DNA of 64,000 nucleotides from Orthonyx spaldingii (Eukaryota > Chordata > Aves > Passeriformes > Orthonychidae), in assembly GCA_013397795.1 (NCBI GenBank), contig VZTJ01002466.1:1294522-1358521 (forward strand), given 5' to 3'. The stretch's first letter is position 1, and the number at the start of each line of letters is the position of its first letter. Below are positions 27,001 through 40,194 of the stretch, piece by piece. A program made the translations under genes and the position numbers. The notes under the pieces were generated by a model that saw nothing but the letters and a program-made list of their open reading frames with translations, did no database searches and was not told where the DNA came from.

Positions 27001-28400
27001 GCATGTTCTCCTGATTATCACCCGATAGCTCTATTAGGGCAGCAAAAAACACAACATATATGCACACAGACAGCAGCAAATGCTGCATTGTCTGAATTAG
27101 CAAATGTCCATGTCTGGAAAGTAGGTGAACTGAGGCAGCACATTTCATCCTGAAAATATGACTTCTGTTTGTTAAAATGCAGTTAGTCCAGCATGACATG
27201 AAGTCAGTGGGAGGATTAACTCATCTCTATTTCTGTGCCTATGTTAATACGGGACTGCAGTCAGCATTTCAAATAGTTACCTTCAAAGGAGACGTGACAA
27301 GCATAAAGAGGAACTACTGACATTCTACTTTTTTTCTTCTTGATTTCACTCAGTTTGCCATGCCAGGCTGAGGCCTTTACTTTCAGAAGGAAAAAAAATT
27401 TCTTCCATTAAGTCTTTAGAAATATGTTTAGATGCTCAAAACCAACACCAGAATAGAAGGTCCTAAAAATTACTTTACCAAAGAGATCTCACACTAACTG
27501 ACCTGTAGAGTTCCATGTTGTCAAGAGATTACCTGGGCTGTGTACTGAACAATTTATAGTCTAGATCACCATGCATGAACACTATGATTTACTGATCTGT
27601 TAAAAAACAACCCCAAATCTAGAGGACAATCCAATTAAGTTTTGGACAAAAAGGCTGGTGTTCCAAAGAGGTTTTGCCATTTGAAGTAGCGGTTGTGATA
27701 ATTCTGTCTTTTCTTGTACAATGTCAGAGATTTGAATAGACAAATTATGGAAAGAAGTGTCACAGCTGAATGGGTTTGCTGTGAAAGAGGTGTACTTTAA
27801 AGATACTAAGCACGGGCTGAAGTGTGAACTAACAACTTGTACAAGGTATGTATTGAAAAGGAGAAAGAAACTTCTGTAGCAGATGAAACTATCACACAAT
27901 ATGAAATTGAAATTCAGTTGCTGAACACAGAGTTTGATTCTCAGAGTTTGTTTCTCAGAGCCTGCTGCATATGGGGAAATATGATATTTTTCACCTTCAG
28001 AAGAAACTTACACAAGAAATTCCCTGAAGTGGAAAGAAAGCCACACACCTCCTCAGAACTAATCAGGGGAGTTAACTATGCAAACAAATTTCATTAGTTA
28101 TCAGACTGTTTTGGATAATTAAATCTCATGAGCCAGGGTGTAATCACTGGAAAATTCCCTCCCTCTACCCACCTCTATGTATAACTTTGAAGAGATTCCT
28201 CATGTGTCTTGTTCCTGTTTTACTTTAGCTCATCTGTCATACCACACTACAGAAAACAGGATGCAGAGATGAACTGTTAACTCCCAGGCTAAATTGCTAG
28301 ACTGTAAAGAAGTGACTGGAACTCCTGTTCTAGTGAATCTAAGCTCTCTGCACCTGAATATTTCTGAAGAGTGGTCAAGATTCCTGTAGGTGAAGGTGAC
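24051..28400. other. Intergenic DNA, no gene recognised
   Basis: No exon or RNA gene was found. The longest open frame is at 25242-25679 (plus, 145 codons). It lacks a recognisable domain, is low in typical coding features and lies in a repeat-poor AT-rich region, so it is treated as chance. A 14-bp tandem duplication lies at 27929-27956 and a short 10-bp one at 25286-25305. Confidence 0.5.
27929..27956. repeat. 14-bp tandem duplication
   Basis: The adjacent units AGAGTTTGATTCTC and AGAGTTTGTTTCTC differ at one position. It is a local duplication with no evident function. Confidence 0.85.
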
Positions 28401-28830
28401 CCCCAGGTTTGGATGAATCCATAGAACTGGCAGCACACCAGCAGGCAGATCATTGTGTCAGGCTTTTGACTGCACCATGGGTGAGTTGCAACAGTGGAAG
28501 GCTGTTAACCATGCCCTGGATCAGTACTGGAGAAAAAGAGCTTGGAAGGAAAAGAGCTTTGCAGTTCTGCAAACAAGCCCAGTTGTCAGCAAAGAAGGTA
28601 GTGGAGAGAGCATAAACAACAGCCACAGACTGGCATGGTCAGCTAGGCAGAACACCTGAAGATGCCATAGGGTTGCTGGGGCCATTGTCAAGACAGCTGC
28701 ATCCACAGCAAGCTGAAAAAACTTGTTCATCTTGCACCTGCTAATGGGCTCAAGAGAAGGAGAATGTAGGCCTGAACGTTGGGATTTTGCCATTTTCCCA
28801 TTTTTATTTGAAAATCCATAATTAGAAGTA
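28401..28830. other. Unclassified block with overlapping open frames
   Basis: This stretch is richer in G+C than its flanks and carries overlapping open frames of about 68 codons on the plus strand (28409-28615, 28453-28659) and one of 108 codons on the minus strand (28521-28847). I do not recognise a protein family in any of them and see no terminal structure of a repeat. It might be an old interspersed repeat or an ordinary intergenic segment. Confidence 0.25.
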
Positions 28831-31800
28831 TGTATATATATGTACATCCAAAGGGTCTGTTCCAGGAGACAAGCTGCCGACAGCCACAGTACAATGCCTG
28901 TAATTCACTTTTCTTAACAAATGGCTTTCCACAGTCTGAGAAGCTTCATGAGGAATTTGAATAATTCTGGAGCTATTTCTCCAGGTAAGGACTTTGCTGC
29001 AAATAACATGTTCAACAGGATTATTTTCTGCATCTTTTCTCTGTGCTGACTTCTTGGTCAACCTGAGCCAGTTCCAAGGCAGTATACACCCTCAGAAATT
29101 CATTTAAGCACTCTGAAAAGGGTGGTTTTCCTTAAGAGTTCTTTTCTGCACAGATTTTTATAAAGATGATGTCTTTTGATGGAGCCCTCTAAGGTTTTCA
29201 GCAATATTGCATTTATGATTTACCATGGTTCCTTTGGAGGTACTGTGTCATCACATAAGCATAAGGCCCATCCAGCACAATACTTACAGATATCAAAACA
29301 GAGCAAAGGAAGAAAACTCCCTCAAGGGAAGAAGGGAAGGAAAGAGATACGAGAAAAGAAGATGAGGCTGTCTGGAAAACAGAACAGTGGGTACACATGG
29401 CTTCCTGGAACTGGAAAGGTTGGCAGCAGGTATGACAGGTAGATTCTGCAAAGCAATCTGCAAACAGAGGCCTTATGGCTAGATTCATACAAATAAAAAA
29501 TTAACTACCAAAGAACCATTCTCTGGCTGCATTCAGCAGAAATGTGCCCCTTGTTCTGGCTTTCTACCCCTGACTTCGATGACCCCTGAGGGGAAGATTG
29601 AGTTGATAGCTTTGCCTTGTTTTAGTTGCAGTCAAAAGTCACAATGCTGTGGTTGACCCATGTTTACCCGGCACAGCAAAGTTTCTGTTCTTTCTGGAGT
29701 CTGTGAGAACTGCAGAGAAGAGCCTGGTGTTCATGCGTCAGAGTGAATTTGTGCTGTTAGAAACACATTGGTATTTTATAACACTTCTGCTGCTGAGACA
29801 AAAGAGCAGTGACAGCACTTTGCTTTCTTAGAAACAGACTGCAAATAATGAATCAGTGAGATGCTGTAACACTGTAGTAAACATTAGAGATCAGGCATAT
29901 TATTTATGAAGCACAATGGAACTTTTCTCAATAAGATACAGCAGTGTTTACTCTCTCTGTAATACACTCTGTCTTTTCCTTAGCTTATTTACTGCCATAG
30001 AAATTAATCTGCTGTTTTAAGGATAACAATTACTTTGGTGGTTTGGCAGTGGATCTAAATGTTAAGGATGGAAATCCTGACATTCTTAAAGTTTAGGATA
30101 GTAACTGTTTTATTCTATTATTAGTTGCAGATTAAAAAACACCCTGTGGAAAATTCAGGTCACAGCAAGAAGCAAGTTTCTTCCGAATCTAGGGGACAGT
30201 GCATTACAGGCTTTGATTCCCGTTTCTTTCTCTCCATACTACAACCTGAAAACTTCTGAGTGATGTATCTATGTCCATAATTAATTGCAAATGACTCATT
30301 TTCCAGACATCCTTCTCTGCATCACTCCAGCTGTTATAAGGTAATACATTAAGTTAGTAGGTGGATTTTTTTTAAACAGTCTTAGGTATCAGCAATTCTC
30401 TTCCTCCTATGTCATTCTGTTTTCTGTCCCTAGTGCAGGCATATTTAGACAGTTTTCCACGCCCTTTGGTGCATTCCAGAAAACAGAGCTTACTTTATAG
30501 TAAATTAAACTGAACTTGCTTCGTGAAATAGGTGCTAAAGAATATTTTAACATCAGAGTACGAGGGTATGCCTGCTTAAAATTCTGGCAGATTAATGATA
30601 AACAATACACTGGTGAAATGCAGCCTGGAAAGTTACAACAATTTCCAAAATTCCAAACAGAATGAATGATACCCCCACTGGAGGTTAATCATGCTGCCTC
30701 AGGGATGACATAGAACAACATGTATTTAGCTATTATAGAGAAACTCTTTCCTCCACAAGTACCCATCCTAGTGTCAATAATTCTGAAAAGATTGTCTTCT
30801 GTGTAAAATGCAGATTACATTTTCTTCCAGCTAAAGAGCAAGATTAATTTTATAAAAGAATCTGCCATACAAGGTGTTGATATCTGGATAAGACATTTGA
30901 CTCTCTGAAATGTCAGAATTGAATAACACAGCTGGAGAAGGTAAAGGCAGAAAATCTTAGAAGCACAATGTTCTCGTGGGGAATACACAAGTGGACAGCA
31001 AACAACACTAAAGCAAAAATCTTCTTCCTTGGTTCCTCAGACCTGCTCTGCTTCCTACAGTGCCAGCCAGGCGACCTGCACCTCCATTTTTGATATTCAT
31101 CTCTAGTCTCTGGCATATGTTTCTCTTCTTGGAAATTCCATAATCCTCTTAGCATGGTCTCCTTCCAGAACATTCTGTCTCAACTGCCAGCATGTACTCT
31201 CCCTCCACACAATTTATCTTCCTTGGAATATAGTAGGAATTGCATTCTCATCTGTTCTGATAAAAATCAGATCTAATTACAGACTTAATTACCTAACTTT
31301 GAATTACAATAATGTTAATTAATTGTTAATTCTTGTTCCAAATAATCAGCTGGAATGGTAGTGGGAAAAAAATCCATTGTGCGGCATTTTATAGCAATTC
31401 ATTTGCTTTGGTGTTTAAGATCAAAGGCATTGGTTTGATGATGTTCTTGGTTTAAGACAACAAAGCTGGTCTGTTGCAATCAGCACCAACACGTACATGC
31501 ATCTCTTGCTTTCTTCCCCTGCTGTTTTCCTGCCACAGTGTCAGCCTAATAGTCACTAAAGAAATATTTTATTGTGTACATGCAAAGTATTGAGGAGATG
31601 CCTACCTAATTATTCTTAGGCTTTGGAAAGTGGTGTATGCTGCAAAAAGTCTGTATACTTATAGTAGGATTTTTGTCTTTTTTATGTCTAGGTTGATTTT
31701 CTGAAATTATTTTCATTTAAGGAAATCAAAGAATGCATACAGAAGAAGTAACTATATTTCATGTTAATTTACTATGTAATGCATTCATACTGAGGAGAAC

Positions 31801-33586
31801 TCTTTAATTTTAACTTTTATTTCTACTCTAAATACTCAGTAAAGGAGACAATTGTGTTTATGGCTGGATGTGTTCAATATGAAATCAGAGCACACTTCTA
31901 ATTTATTGTTTGCACGTATCTTACACAGTTTTAGTAGCAGTTACGTGTCTTTCAGTTCCTGATTTTCAAAAATTTCTGTGTTTTCTTTCATATGCATCAG
32001 TAAATTGTCTGGTAAGCACCTGATGAGCAGGCAGTCCTTGGAAACCTGGGGTGATACTACGTTTGAAGTTTGGAGTTCCCTGGGCACCTAAAATTAGAAC
32101 TCAACAGTCATTTGTATACAGTTAGTTTTGTGCCAGGACTTACTAGACAGAACTTTCCTCCTCTTTGAGTCATGATTCAAATCTCCAAATTATAGATAAC
32201 AGTAGCTGATGCTGAAGATTGGATGAGATTTAATCAAAAGAGAAGACGAAAGTGTCTCCTGTTTCTATTTCATTGAAATTCAGGTCACTGATGTGAAAGA
32301 TCTGAAACCTACCAGAACGATAACAAAATCAAGCTGTTTTCCAGCAAGTCCTTTGTTATCCAGTTGAGAGTAGGATTCGAGATGACTTCTTACCTTTTAC
32401 TGTGAAAGTACAAAAGTCCTGTCAAAAAAACAAACATTTAATTAAAAAAAAAAACATTCAAGTTTATTCTTTAGGGAAACAAGAAATGGCAAGTCCAAAC
32501 CTAACAGTGGTTTCTCTCTGTGCTTAGTGATGGAACTCAGCAACGAGTTTGTTGTTTATATGCAAGCCTCTGTTATTTTACACACCTTTGGATATCCCAC
32601 CTAGTCTCCAGCTGCCACTGCTGAAAAGCAACTATTGACCTCTATTCCTGTATATTTTTTTTTTTTTTTAAAGCAGATGAAAAGGGCCACTACAACCCCA
32701 ACATGACTTGAGGGGTAAAAAAAAAATTAAAACAGTAAAAGAAAATTATAAACCATGTTAGCTTCAATAACATATTTTATATATCAGTCAGTGAAGATTC
32801 TCTAACAAAGTGATTTGGCAACAGTCAAATGCTCTAAAATGTAAAACACATTATGTTGTTAATGAGTCCTACTTTAGTGAATCTAAAATAATTAAACCAG
32901 TTTATGGATAGACAAAGGAATTGTTTTGAAAGAGTGGCAAATCCTGCTGGATTACATGAATAGTTTACAAAGGAGGAAAAAAAGTAATCTTAATATTTCC
33001 CCCTGCTTCACAGGCTTTCAGTACTTAGCTCAAAACAAACCATTCAGAGAGTTTTCTGGCTAGGCAAATGAATACAACATCACACACATATATAGAAAAT
33101 TGTCACCATTCTTACTTAAAGCCAGTGCTTTACTCCTTTTGCAGAACTGTGAAGATAAATATCAACCAGTTTCTGTCACAGTGCTGGTAAGGAGATGGCT
33201 TCAGGGAGAAACAGCATGGGCAAGGATTATCCAAAGCCAATGGAAAGTGGACCTAAGGAAGGGACAGGAACCTGGGGTTATAGAAAAGGAGGCAGCAGGG
33301 CTGTGGGGTTTTTGCCATAAGATTGAAAAGTTGGCTGAGATTTCAAGAGTTACATCTAACAAACACGAACCAAGTGCCTCTAGATCACCTCAGTCACAAT
33401 CAGAATGAGCTCAACACCAGGAGTACCCAGACTTCACATTTATGGTGGTGGAGAAATTATTATTTTAGATACAGTATAGAAGCACTGTTGAAATCTGCAC
33501 AAGGAAAACATCAGTCTAATTCTCTGGTAAAATATCTTCCACCTTTAATTTCTGGAATCTTTACTGTCCCCAAGTAGCTGAACTAG
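28831..33586. other. Intergenic DNA, no gene recognised
   Basis: AT-rich sequence with poly(T) and poly(A) runs near 32440-32720. No exon, RNA gene or identifiable repeat is supportable. Open frames are all about 90 codons or shorter and look random. Confidence 0.55.
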
Positions 33587-33768
33587 ATCATAGAATCATT
33601 TAGTTGGAAAAGATCCTCAAGATCATCAAGTCCAACTGTAAACCTATCACTGCCAAGTCCAGCACTAAACCATGTCCCTAAGTGCCACATCTACATGTCT
33701 TTTAATACCTCCAGGGATGGTGACTCAATCATTTTCCTGGGCAGCCTGTTCCAATGCTTGACAACTTG
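33587..33768 (-). mobile_element. CR1 LINE 3' fragment
   Basis: Read on the minus strand this is a CR1 3' end. On the plus strand the block starts with CATAGAATCATTTAGTTGG, the reverse of the usual CR1 tail, followed by AAAGATC...AAGTCCAACTG. It ends near 33768 with the reverse of the CR1 AACAGGCTGCCCAGG segment. About 180 bp remain, truncated at the 5' side and non-coding. Confidence 0.88.
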
Positions 33769-35048
33769 GATGTAACTCCACATTATCACTGGAAGCCAAA
33801 GGCAGTTTTTAAAGATGTAGTTGGAGCTGCTATCTTAATCTCTTCAGTCTCTTGGCACCTCTGTGGACAGTCCCAGCACTATTTTTATTTCAGAAGTCTA
33901 TATTCTATTTGCATATTAGCAAGAAAACCATCACTAAAAGAAGGATACACAGAAACTCATTAAAATTTTAACTCTTTCTGAGAAAGCTGGCTCCTCACAG
34001 GCTTCAAAAGAAGTTGGAAGATTTCTTTCAAGTCCAAATATGCTTCCATTGTAAAAAGCTCTGTTTGTATAAGGATTTCAGAGATAAACACAAGTTCTTA
34101 GGAATTCACAGTGAGGTGAGTCAAGGTTTTCTGGGATTGGCATAAAGACTGATTACACATTGCCAGGTAAGAAATTCCGCACATTATTTAAACAGCTGAC
34201 GTGTAAATCACCTCTTACTTTAAAAGTGGTGGTCAGTACTAAAATAATCTTTATGTGTACACTTTATTATTCATATAAAGCTACATCTGAAACAAAACTT
34301 GAGCAATTGAACATCTTTGGAATGTTCATAGGAATTCTAAGGAAAACATGTTTATGTATAGCTATAATCCGCAATTTTGTAAAAACATCATTGTATTTAT
34401 AAATGTTTTGGTAAACTAGGTCACTAATTCTTTCAGTACATTGAAGCTAATTTTAACTGGAACAAAAAGGAAATTGAGCAAAAAGAAAATTAGATATCTC
34501 TCATGTGGTTGAGAGACTACAAAAAGGCAGTTTTGTAGTTTCAAATTTCCTACCATTGGTGGCAGGGGCACCTACTCCAGAAAACTTACCTAGCAGTTGC
34601 ATACTTCCAGCAAAGAAAATTGCAATCTACGGTTGTTTAATCTGCTCTTCACTTATGAAACTCCAGCCAAGCATTCTAAATTACCACAAAAATAATGGCA
34701 AACCACATGAAAACATTTGTTTTTAATATCACAAAAACTTCAGAAGAAACCCCTAAAACCCCCAGAGTCAAAAGAACATATTCTAGAACTTTTAATTAGA
34801 ACTTGTGGTTGCTATGGGGAAAAAAATTGTCACTTAAATAAAAGCCACATTTTTCTGTGTTTAATTAACCTAAAAACTGAAAAAACCCTGAAAAAACCAC
34901 TCCCCATCCTCTCGGTCTTTAGGTATGCAAGAATCCAGAGGTCTTTTGTCACTGAGTTCTCCACAGAGTTACTGTTTTCCTGTCCTAATGTCACTTTCTG
35001 CCACTACCTAGGCAAACTGTTTTCTCACTGGAGCATTATAGCTATTTT

Positions 35049-35071
35049 GGGGGGTGGAGGGGGGGGGGGGG
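35049..35071 (+). repeat. G-tract, possible G-quadruplex
   Basis: Six Gs, T, GG, A and then thirteen Gs on the plus strand give at least four GGG tracts with short loops. A G/T-rich simple sequence follows. The length of such a run is also prone to sequencing error. Confidence 0.8.
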
Positions 35072-35956
35072 TTTATTTGGTTGGTTGTTTTTTTGTTTGT
35101 TTTGCTTGTTGTTGTTTTAGAGATGGCATTTCCTGTGGCATTGACGCCTCAATTCTGAAATTAAAAGTAAATTGCCAATTACCATCCATGACCAGTTTGA
35201 TTTAAATGGTATACACAAGATACACACTACTGAGCTGGATACAGTGCACATCCACAGAAGACAATTACTACAATAAACAGCTTAAAAATTAAACTGGACT
35301 CAGGCTTAGAAAAGCACAGAGAAAAATAATGGCTTAGCCTACACCTAAAATCAGTCCCAATACCATATGTTTTCTAGAATATCCCTTTTTGGACTGTTAG
35401 ATTTATCAACAAGTAAAGTACCCTGCAACAACCGCAGGTTTTACTCAGTTTTTATTATTTAACAACAACAACAAAAGTTTAAAACCTCTTCAAGTGCATT
35501 GGACAAATTATTCTCACACAAGACAACTCCTTCTGCCTCCGTAGCCCCCAAAATACTGTGATGAGGTAGGTACAAGGGAAGGCTGCTTTCTCACACACGG
35601 ATTGCTTCACAGATTCTTCAGGGTATCTCTCTTAGCCAAGAGTATTTGCTCCCAGCTATCACTGCACCTGTCTCATCCCTGGTGTTTGAGCAACAGATGC
35701 GATGTTGCAATTAACTCTCCTCAAATGTAATCAGGGCAGGTTTCTCTCAGGCCTCCCCCAGTGTTGTACCTGTACACACGCCCATCCAAACACGAACATT
35801 AAAGCAGAAATGCTGACATCTCAGCAGGGGAATTCAGAAGCCTGCCCCTGTTCATCCTGTAGCCCAAATCTGAAAGGTTATAACAAACGTGGTTGGAATA
35901 GCAGCAGATGGTCTTTACCAGTCCGTCTCTGCACATACAGAGATTGTACATAGGCC

Positions 35957-35971
35957 CACACACACACACAC
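35957..35971. repeat. CA microsatellite
   Basis: A short uninterrupted CACACA run of 15 bases, a simple dinucleotide repeat that may be polymorphic. Confidence 0.9.
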
Positions 35972-36824
35972 GGGAATTACGCATTTCCTTTATAAAGAGG
36001 TCCAAGACGTAGAATTCCCTTTCTAAACGCATTTTAGAATATTGAAGTTTTGAAGTATTATTTCCTTCAGAGTTTGCCTATGACAATTGCATAGTCAGAA
36101 ATCGTCTGCTTACACTTTACAGCTTAAAGGAATCCAGGCATTCTTTGATAATGAATAGAATAGATATAATGCTATATAAAGAATGTTGTTCAAGTACAGG
36201 TGAAAAAGACTACTTTCTTGTGACTTTCTTTCATCTTTTCTACCCTCCGCAATAGGGATTGTCTTCAAAACTAAAGGTGTCTTCCTGCAACTACTTAAAT
36301 GTAGTCTTTGGCTAAAACGCCTCTCTCAGCTCAGACCACACTTAAAATTTAAGCCATGTGAATAATATTTGAGACAGCCCTGATAGGTGAATTTCAATGT
36401 ATTATCCATTTCAGTAAGAGGGCCTCAACTGTCTGTTTGTGGCCTCTGCCTGCAGCTGTCAGAGAGCACACAAATGTATATGGAGAGCGGCCAAGGAGGT
36501 ACCTTAGAGCACTGTTTAGGATAACTTCACATATCCCAGACTGTTTCTTCTGCTCCAGCCTGGGAGTCACTCACAATCATTAGCCCTTGTTATGAACTTG
36601 AGTAAAATGCCACCTGCTTTGAAGACTGTGATAGAGTAGGTTCAAAATATGAATGGACAGAGAAGAGGCTCTGAACCTACCTGAAAAAGCTGTAACTCTT
36701 CTATATTTGTCAACAGGGAAACACAAGGTGTTAAAACATCTGATAAATTTCTCTAGGTACAACCAATTAACTTCTGAATTGACTCCAAAACAACTGCAAA
36801 TTAGTTCTCTCTCTAAATACTCTT

Positions 36825-36843
36825 GGGGGGAGGGGGGGCAGGG
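36825..36843 (+). repeat. G-tract, possible G-quadruplex
   Basis: GGGGGG, A, GGGGGGG, CA, GGG gives four GGG tracts with loops of one or two bases, a compact candidate quadruplex on the plus strand. Confidence 0.75.
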
Positions 36844-39063
36844 CACGGCATGGAATTTGAATGTTATTTTCATTTGAGTCTGTGCATTGTTTGTACTTTA
36901 AAGTGAATAGCAAAGGTGCTCTAGAATTCTTTCCTAGTATCCTAAAATGAGCAAGTAAGTAACAAATTGCACTCAGAATATTTGGGTGAAATTCACACTG
37001 TAAGCCAGAAGTTTCAAACTTCAGAAGAGTGTAAGAAGTGTTCTTTTCCTGATCAACCCAGGGATCTGTTGTAGTTCCTATTCTCCAGGCAAGGAGGAGG
37101 AAACTGTGCTGCTGTCTGCTGAAACCTCCAGAAAGTCAGTGCATGCTGCTAATGCAGTCTGGGACATGACACAGCAAGTATAAGCATCTGCACAAGAAAC
37201 GGCCTCCATGGATATATAAGCTTATAATTTATTTGGCAGAGAAGAAATTAAAAGTGTACCAAAGCTGCAAAATGAAACATAATTATCTTCTTAAAATAGG
37301 CAACTGAATCAGAAATTAATTGATGACTGGGTCAATGGAGAGTATCCTTGAATTGCTTGGATCCCTGCAAAGTGAATTGAACAGTGTGCTGTAATGAACA
37401 TTCATAGACAATGCAAAACTCATGAAACTGCAGGAGAGATCTGCTGCTGTAACAATTCACTACATTCTTCATACAACAGTGAGCAGAAATAAAAATGTTC
37501 ACAGCTGCCCTTTCTTCCTATCTAGGTTTAAGCCATGAGAGAAACTGCCAAAGTATAAAAGGGAATCTTCTCTTGTTCTCTAATCTTTTAAGGAAATAAA
37601 TAGTGGTATTCATTAACATAGCATGAATCATTTTCCTTAGTACAGGTACTGAACAAACAGAAAAGTCTGTCATCTTCCAGCTAGTTATTGTCTCATAATG
37701 ACACAAACGTTTAACTTGACAGGTAGGGTCATTATGATGGAGAGAGGGAAGAACAGTATGGTTATTGTATCTGAATAATTATCTACCATGACACCGACAA
37801 GTTAAAACAAAATTGACGTAAAAGCGAAGGAGCACACACTGAGTTCAAGCAAACAGTGATGGTTTTTCACTGATACAGCTTAGGCAGATTTTGTAAAGTA
37901 AACTTGCAAAGCAACCTGTCAAGCTTCCAGTAAGTGATTTTCACCCCAGTTTAACCAACACATGACTTCACCCAAATCCTAAGTTTCTACATTTCTTGGA
38001 ACATGTTTCTACACATCTCTAGCAGCCTACTGTGACCATCCGCCTGCTTCACTCAAGCATGACTACAGAGAAAGAAATCCCGAGAGGTCGTAAGTTTAAA
38101 ACTTAGACATAACTATGAACATGCTAAAAGATACTTTCAGCTTATCAGGTTCTTTCCTGTTTAATCTATTATAAATGTAATTGTTATACTGGCTTAGAGG
38201 AATCTGCTGTCTATGCCTTCAACATTTTAGGGACAAACAGAATAGAACATCACTGCATATGAGTCAGCAGTGTGCCCTGGCAGCCAAAAGGGCCAACTGT
38301 ATCCTGAGGTGCAGGATATGGCATCAAGCAGGAAGATAAATTACAGAAATTTTATTTCATAGGGAGTAGATTGAAGGGGGAAAAAAAAAATCCCCAAAAG
38401 TCAAATATTCTGACATTGCAATTAGGGATTAAAGTGTGACACACAGTTCAAGATTTGCCAACAGTCCCAAAGTCCAAAATAGCTACCCTTTATTTTTTTC
38501 TAATCATGCCTCCTGCAATGGGAAATGATACAAAGATAGTAAGTATTCTAAAGGCACACATTTCCAGCACATATTAGTATACCCCTTCATTTTTATGGGT
38601 TTTTAAAAAATTACTCAAGAAAGTAGATGTCTTCATTGCATTTCTTGCTTTGGTATGTAAAGAATAGCCTGACAAGACATTTGAAAGAAGAAAACACAGA
38701 AAGCGAAATTTTTCATCTGTGAAAATTTTACTTTGAGGCACATTTGCTTCAAAAGTAAGCATATCCCTTACAAAGATTCATTTTCTGGCCATTTTACCCA
38801 TTGTCCCTATCCCAAATCATCAAGAAGATACGGAATGTTTACTTTTAATCTGTATGGGCAGGTATTTGTTGTCTCACTTCTGCTTAAGCGGTAGATGTTG
38901 TCAAAGGGTACATTTCCTCTGAATGAAGGAGATCTGACTGCTATCACATGCCTGAATTCCACACATTTCCTTCACAGGCTGATGACTGACAAATCACATC
39001 CACTTCAAATAACAATGCTGGCAAGCAGGCTTGCGTAAAGAAATAGGAATTCAATATTAGCCT

Positions 39064-39360
39064 TGCGCGGTTCCGAAGCTACAGAGGTTTATTTAACCTG
39101 GAGCAGCTGCCTCGCCGGCTGAGCCAGCACAATGGATGTGAGCAGCCACAGCGGTGAGAGAGGACACGCATCCCATAGCATCCCATACTTACGGGCAGCA
39201 GCGCCTTCCAGCGGCTCCGGGGGCGCAGGGACAGTACGGCTCCAAGCGCGAAGGGAACGCAGCCCATGCAGAACTGGATGCGGCAGCCACGCAGCCTCAC
39301 CCGCGGGAGCACGGCCCAGGGATGCCGGGGAACACAGCAACACCGCAGCAACACGTGTAC
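39064..39360 (-). other. CpG-rich block downstream of PDHX; LTR or first exon
   Basis: This stretch of about 300 bp has roughly two dozen CpGs by eye, in sharp contrast to the CpG-poor AT-rich flanks. On the minus strand it carries a consensus splice donor GTAAGT (39187-39192) and an AATAAA signal (39088-39093), with the CpG-rich part ending about 25 bp after the latter in CGCGCA. Two readings fit: a young retroviral LTR in minus orientation, or a CpG-island promoter with a non-coding first exon. No exact target duplication was found. The minus open frames (39079-39354) and plus ones (39132-39428) look like by-products of high G+C. It lies about 1.4 kb beyond the PDHX stop codon. Confidence 0.4.
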
Positions 39361-40194
39361 AAGTGAAAAGCAGGAAATCAGATCTTAAACTGGCCTGTAA
39401 AATCTCTTGGGCAGAGCAGATTCAGTAAATAATGAGAGCTTCCCGCACATTAAGGACAATATATAAATATGTAAATCGGTCTCTTTTTTACCCACAGTAA
39501 TACGAGGCTGACAAACAACTTTGGAAAAATTCAAAGTTAACCATTTCAAATTGCAAATTAATCCTCAGGACCCAGTCTTTAATATGGTTTATCAGTAAGA
39601 AACTCTTGGAAATACAGAATGGCTATGTCCATTCCTGCACAGTAAACTAGATCTGGTAATCAAAATCTCTCCCTATAATCAGACTAACAGTTTATGAAAT
39701 TTATGATATCAGAAGAAGCTAAAGAAGCAAACTCATTTAGCAAAAACTCTCAACTCAGTGTTAACTAAAGGTTGTCTTGCAATTAGCTGTTTACTTGTTG
39801 AGCTGCCACCATAATTAATTCCTACAAATCATTAGGAAAAAGCACTTGCACAAACCAGAATAAGACAAACGCCATAATTCTGTTGACAATTTATATTCTC
39901 ATGAGGTCCTGTTAACATAGTTATTTTATAACATTTACATGCAATATGTGGTTCCATATTTATATGTAAGAAAGATACCAATCTAATTCTGTTAATTTAA
40001 ACTTAAGGCCACTGCACTTGAGCCTCAGAGTTGTATTTCAATATACACTGATGATGAAACACTTTCTACTTGCATCTACATTCCATCCATGAAAAGAACA
40101 GCATTAATCAGCAAATATTCAGTGTGCAAAATCTGACCTTTCATACTGGGACCTCTATGAGAACACTGCTTGCACAATTAACTTGTGGTTTTTT
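39361..40194. other. Intergenic DNA between CpG block and CR1
   Basis: AT-rich DNA with no exon, RNA gene or repeat recognised. Confidence 0.55.

Larger units (their letters stand above)
33769..39063. other. Intergenic DNA, no gene recognised
   Basis: It holds two G-rich tracts (35049-35071 and 36825-36843), a T/G-rich run after 35072 and a CA microsatellite (35957-35971). The 162-codon open frame at 34717-35205 runs through the G/T simple sequence and is not a credible gene. No exon or RNA gene was recognised. Confidence 0.55.

Noticed and set aside
34717..35205. 162-codon plus-strand open frame
   Set aside because: It runs through the G-tract and T/G simple sequence, which produces poly-Gly and Val/Cys/Phe runs. 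No domain is visible.
39079..39428. Overlapping open frames on both strands in the CpG-rich block
   Set aside because: High G+C lowers stop-codon density. None of the frames shows a known domain, and the block is better read as an LTR or a non-coding first exon.
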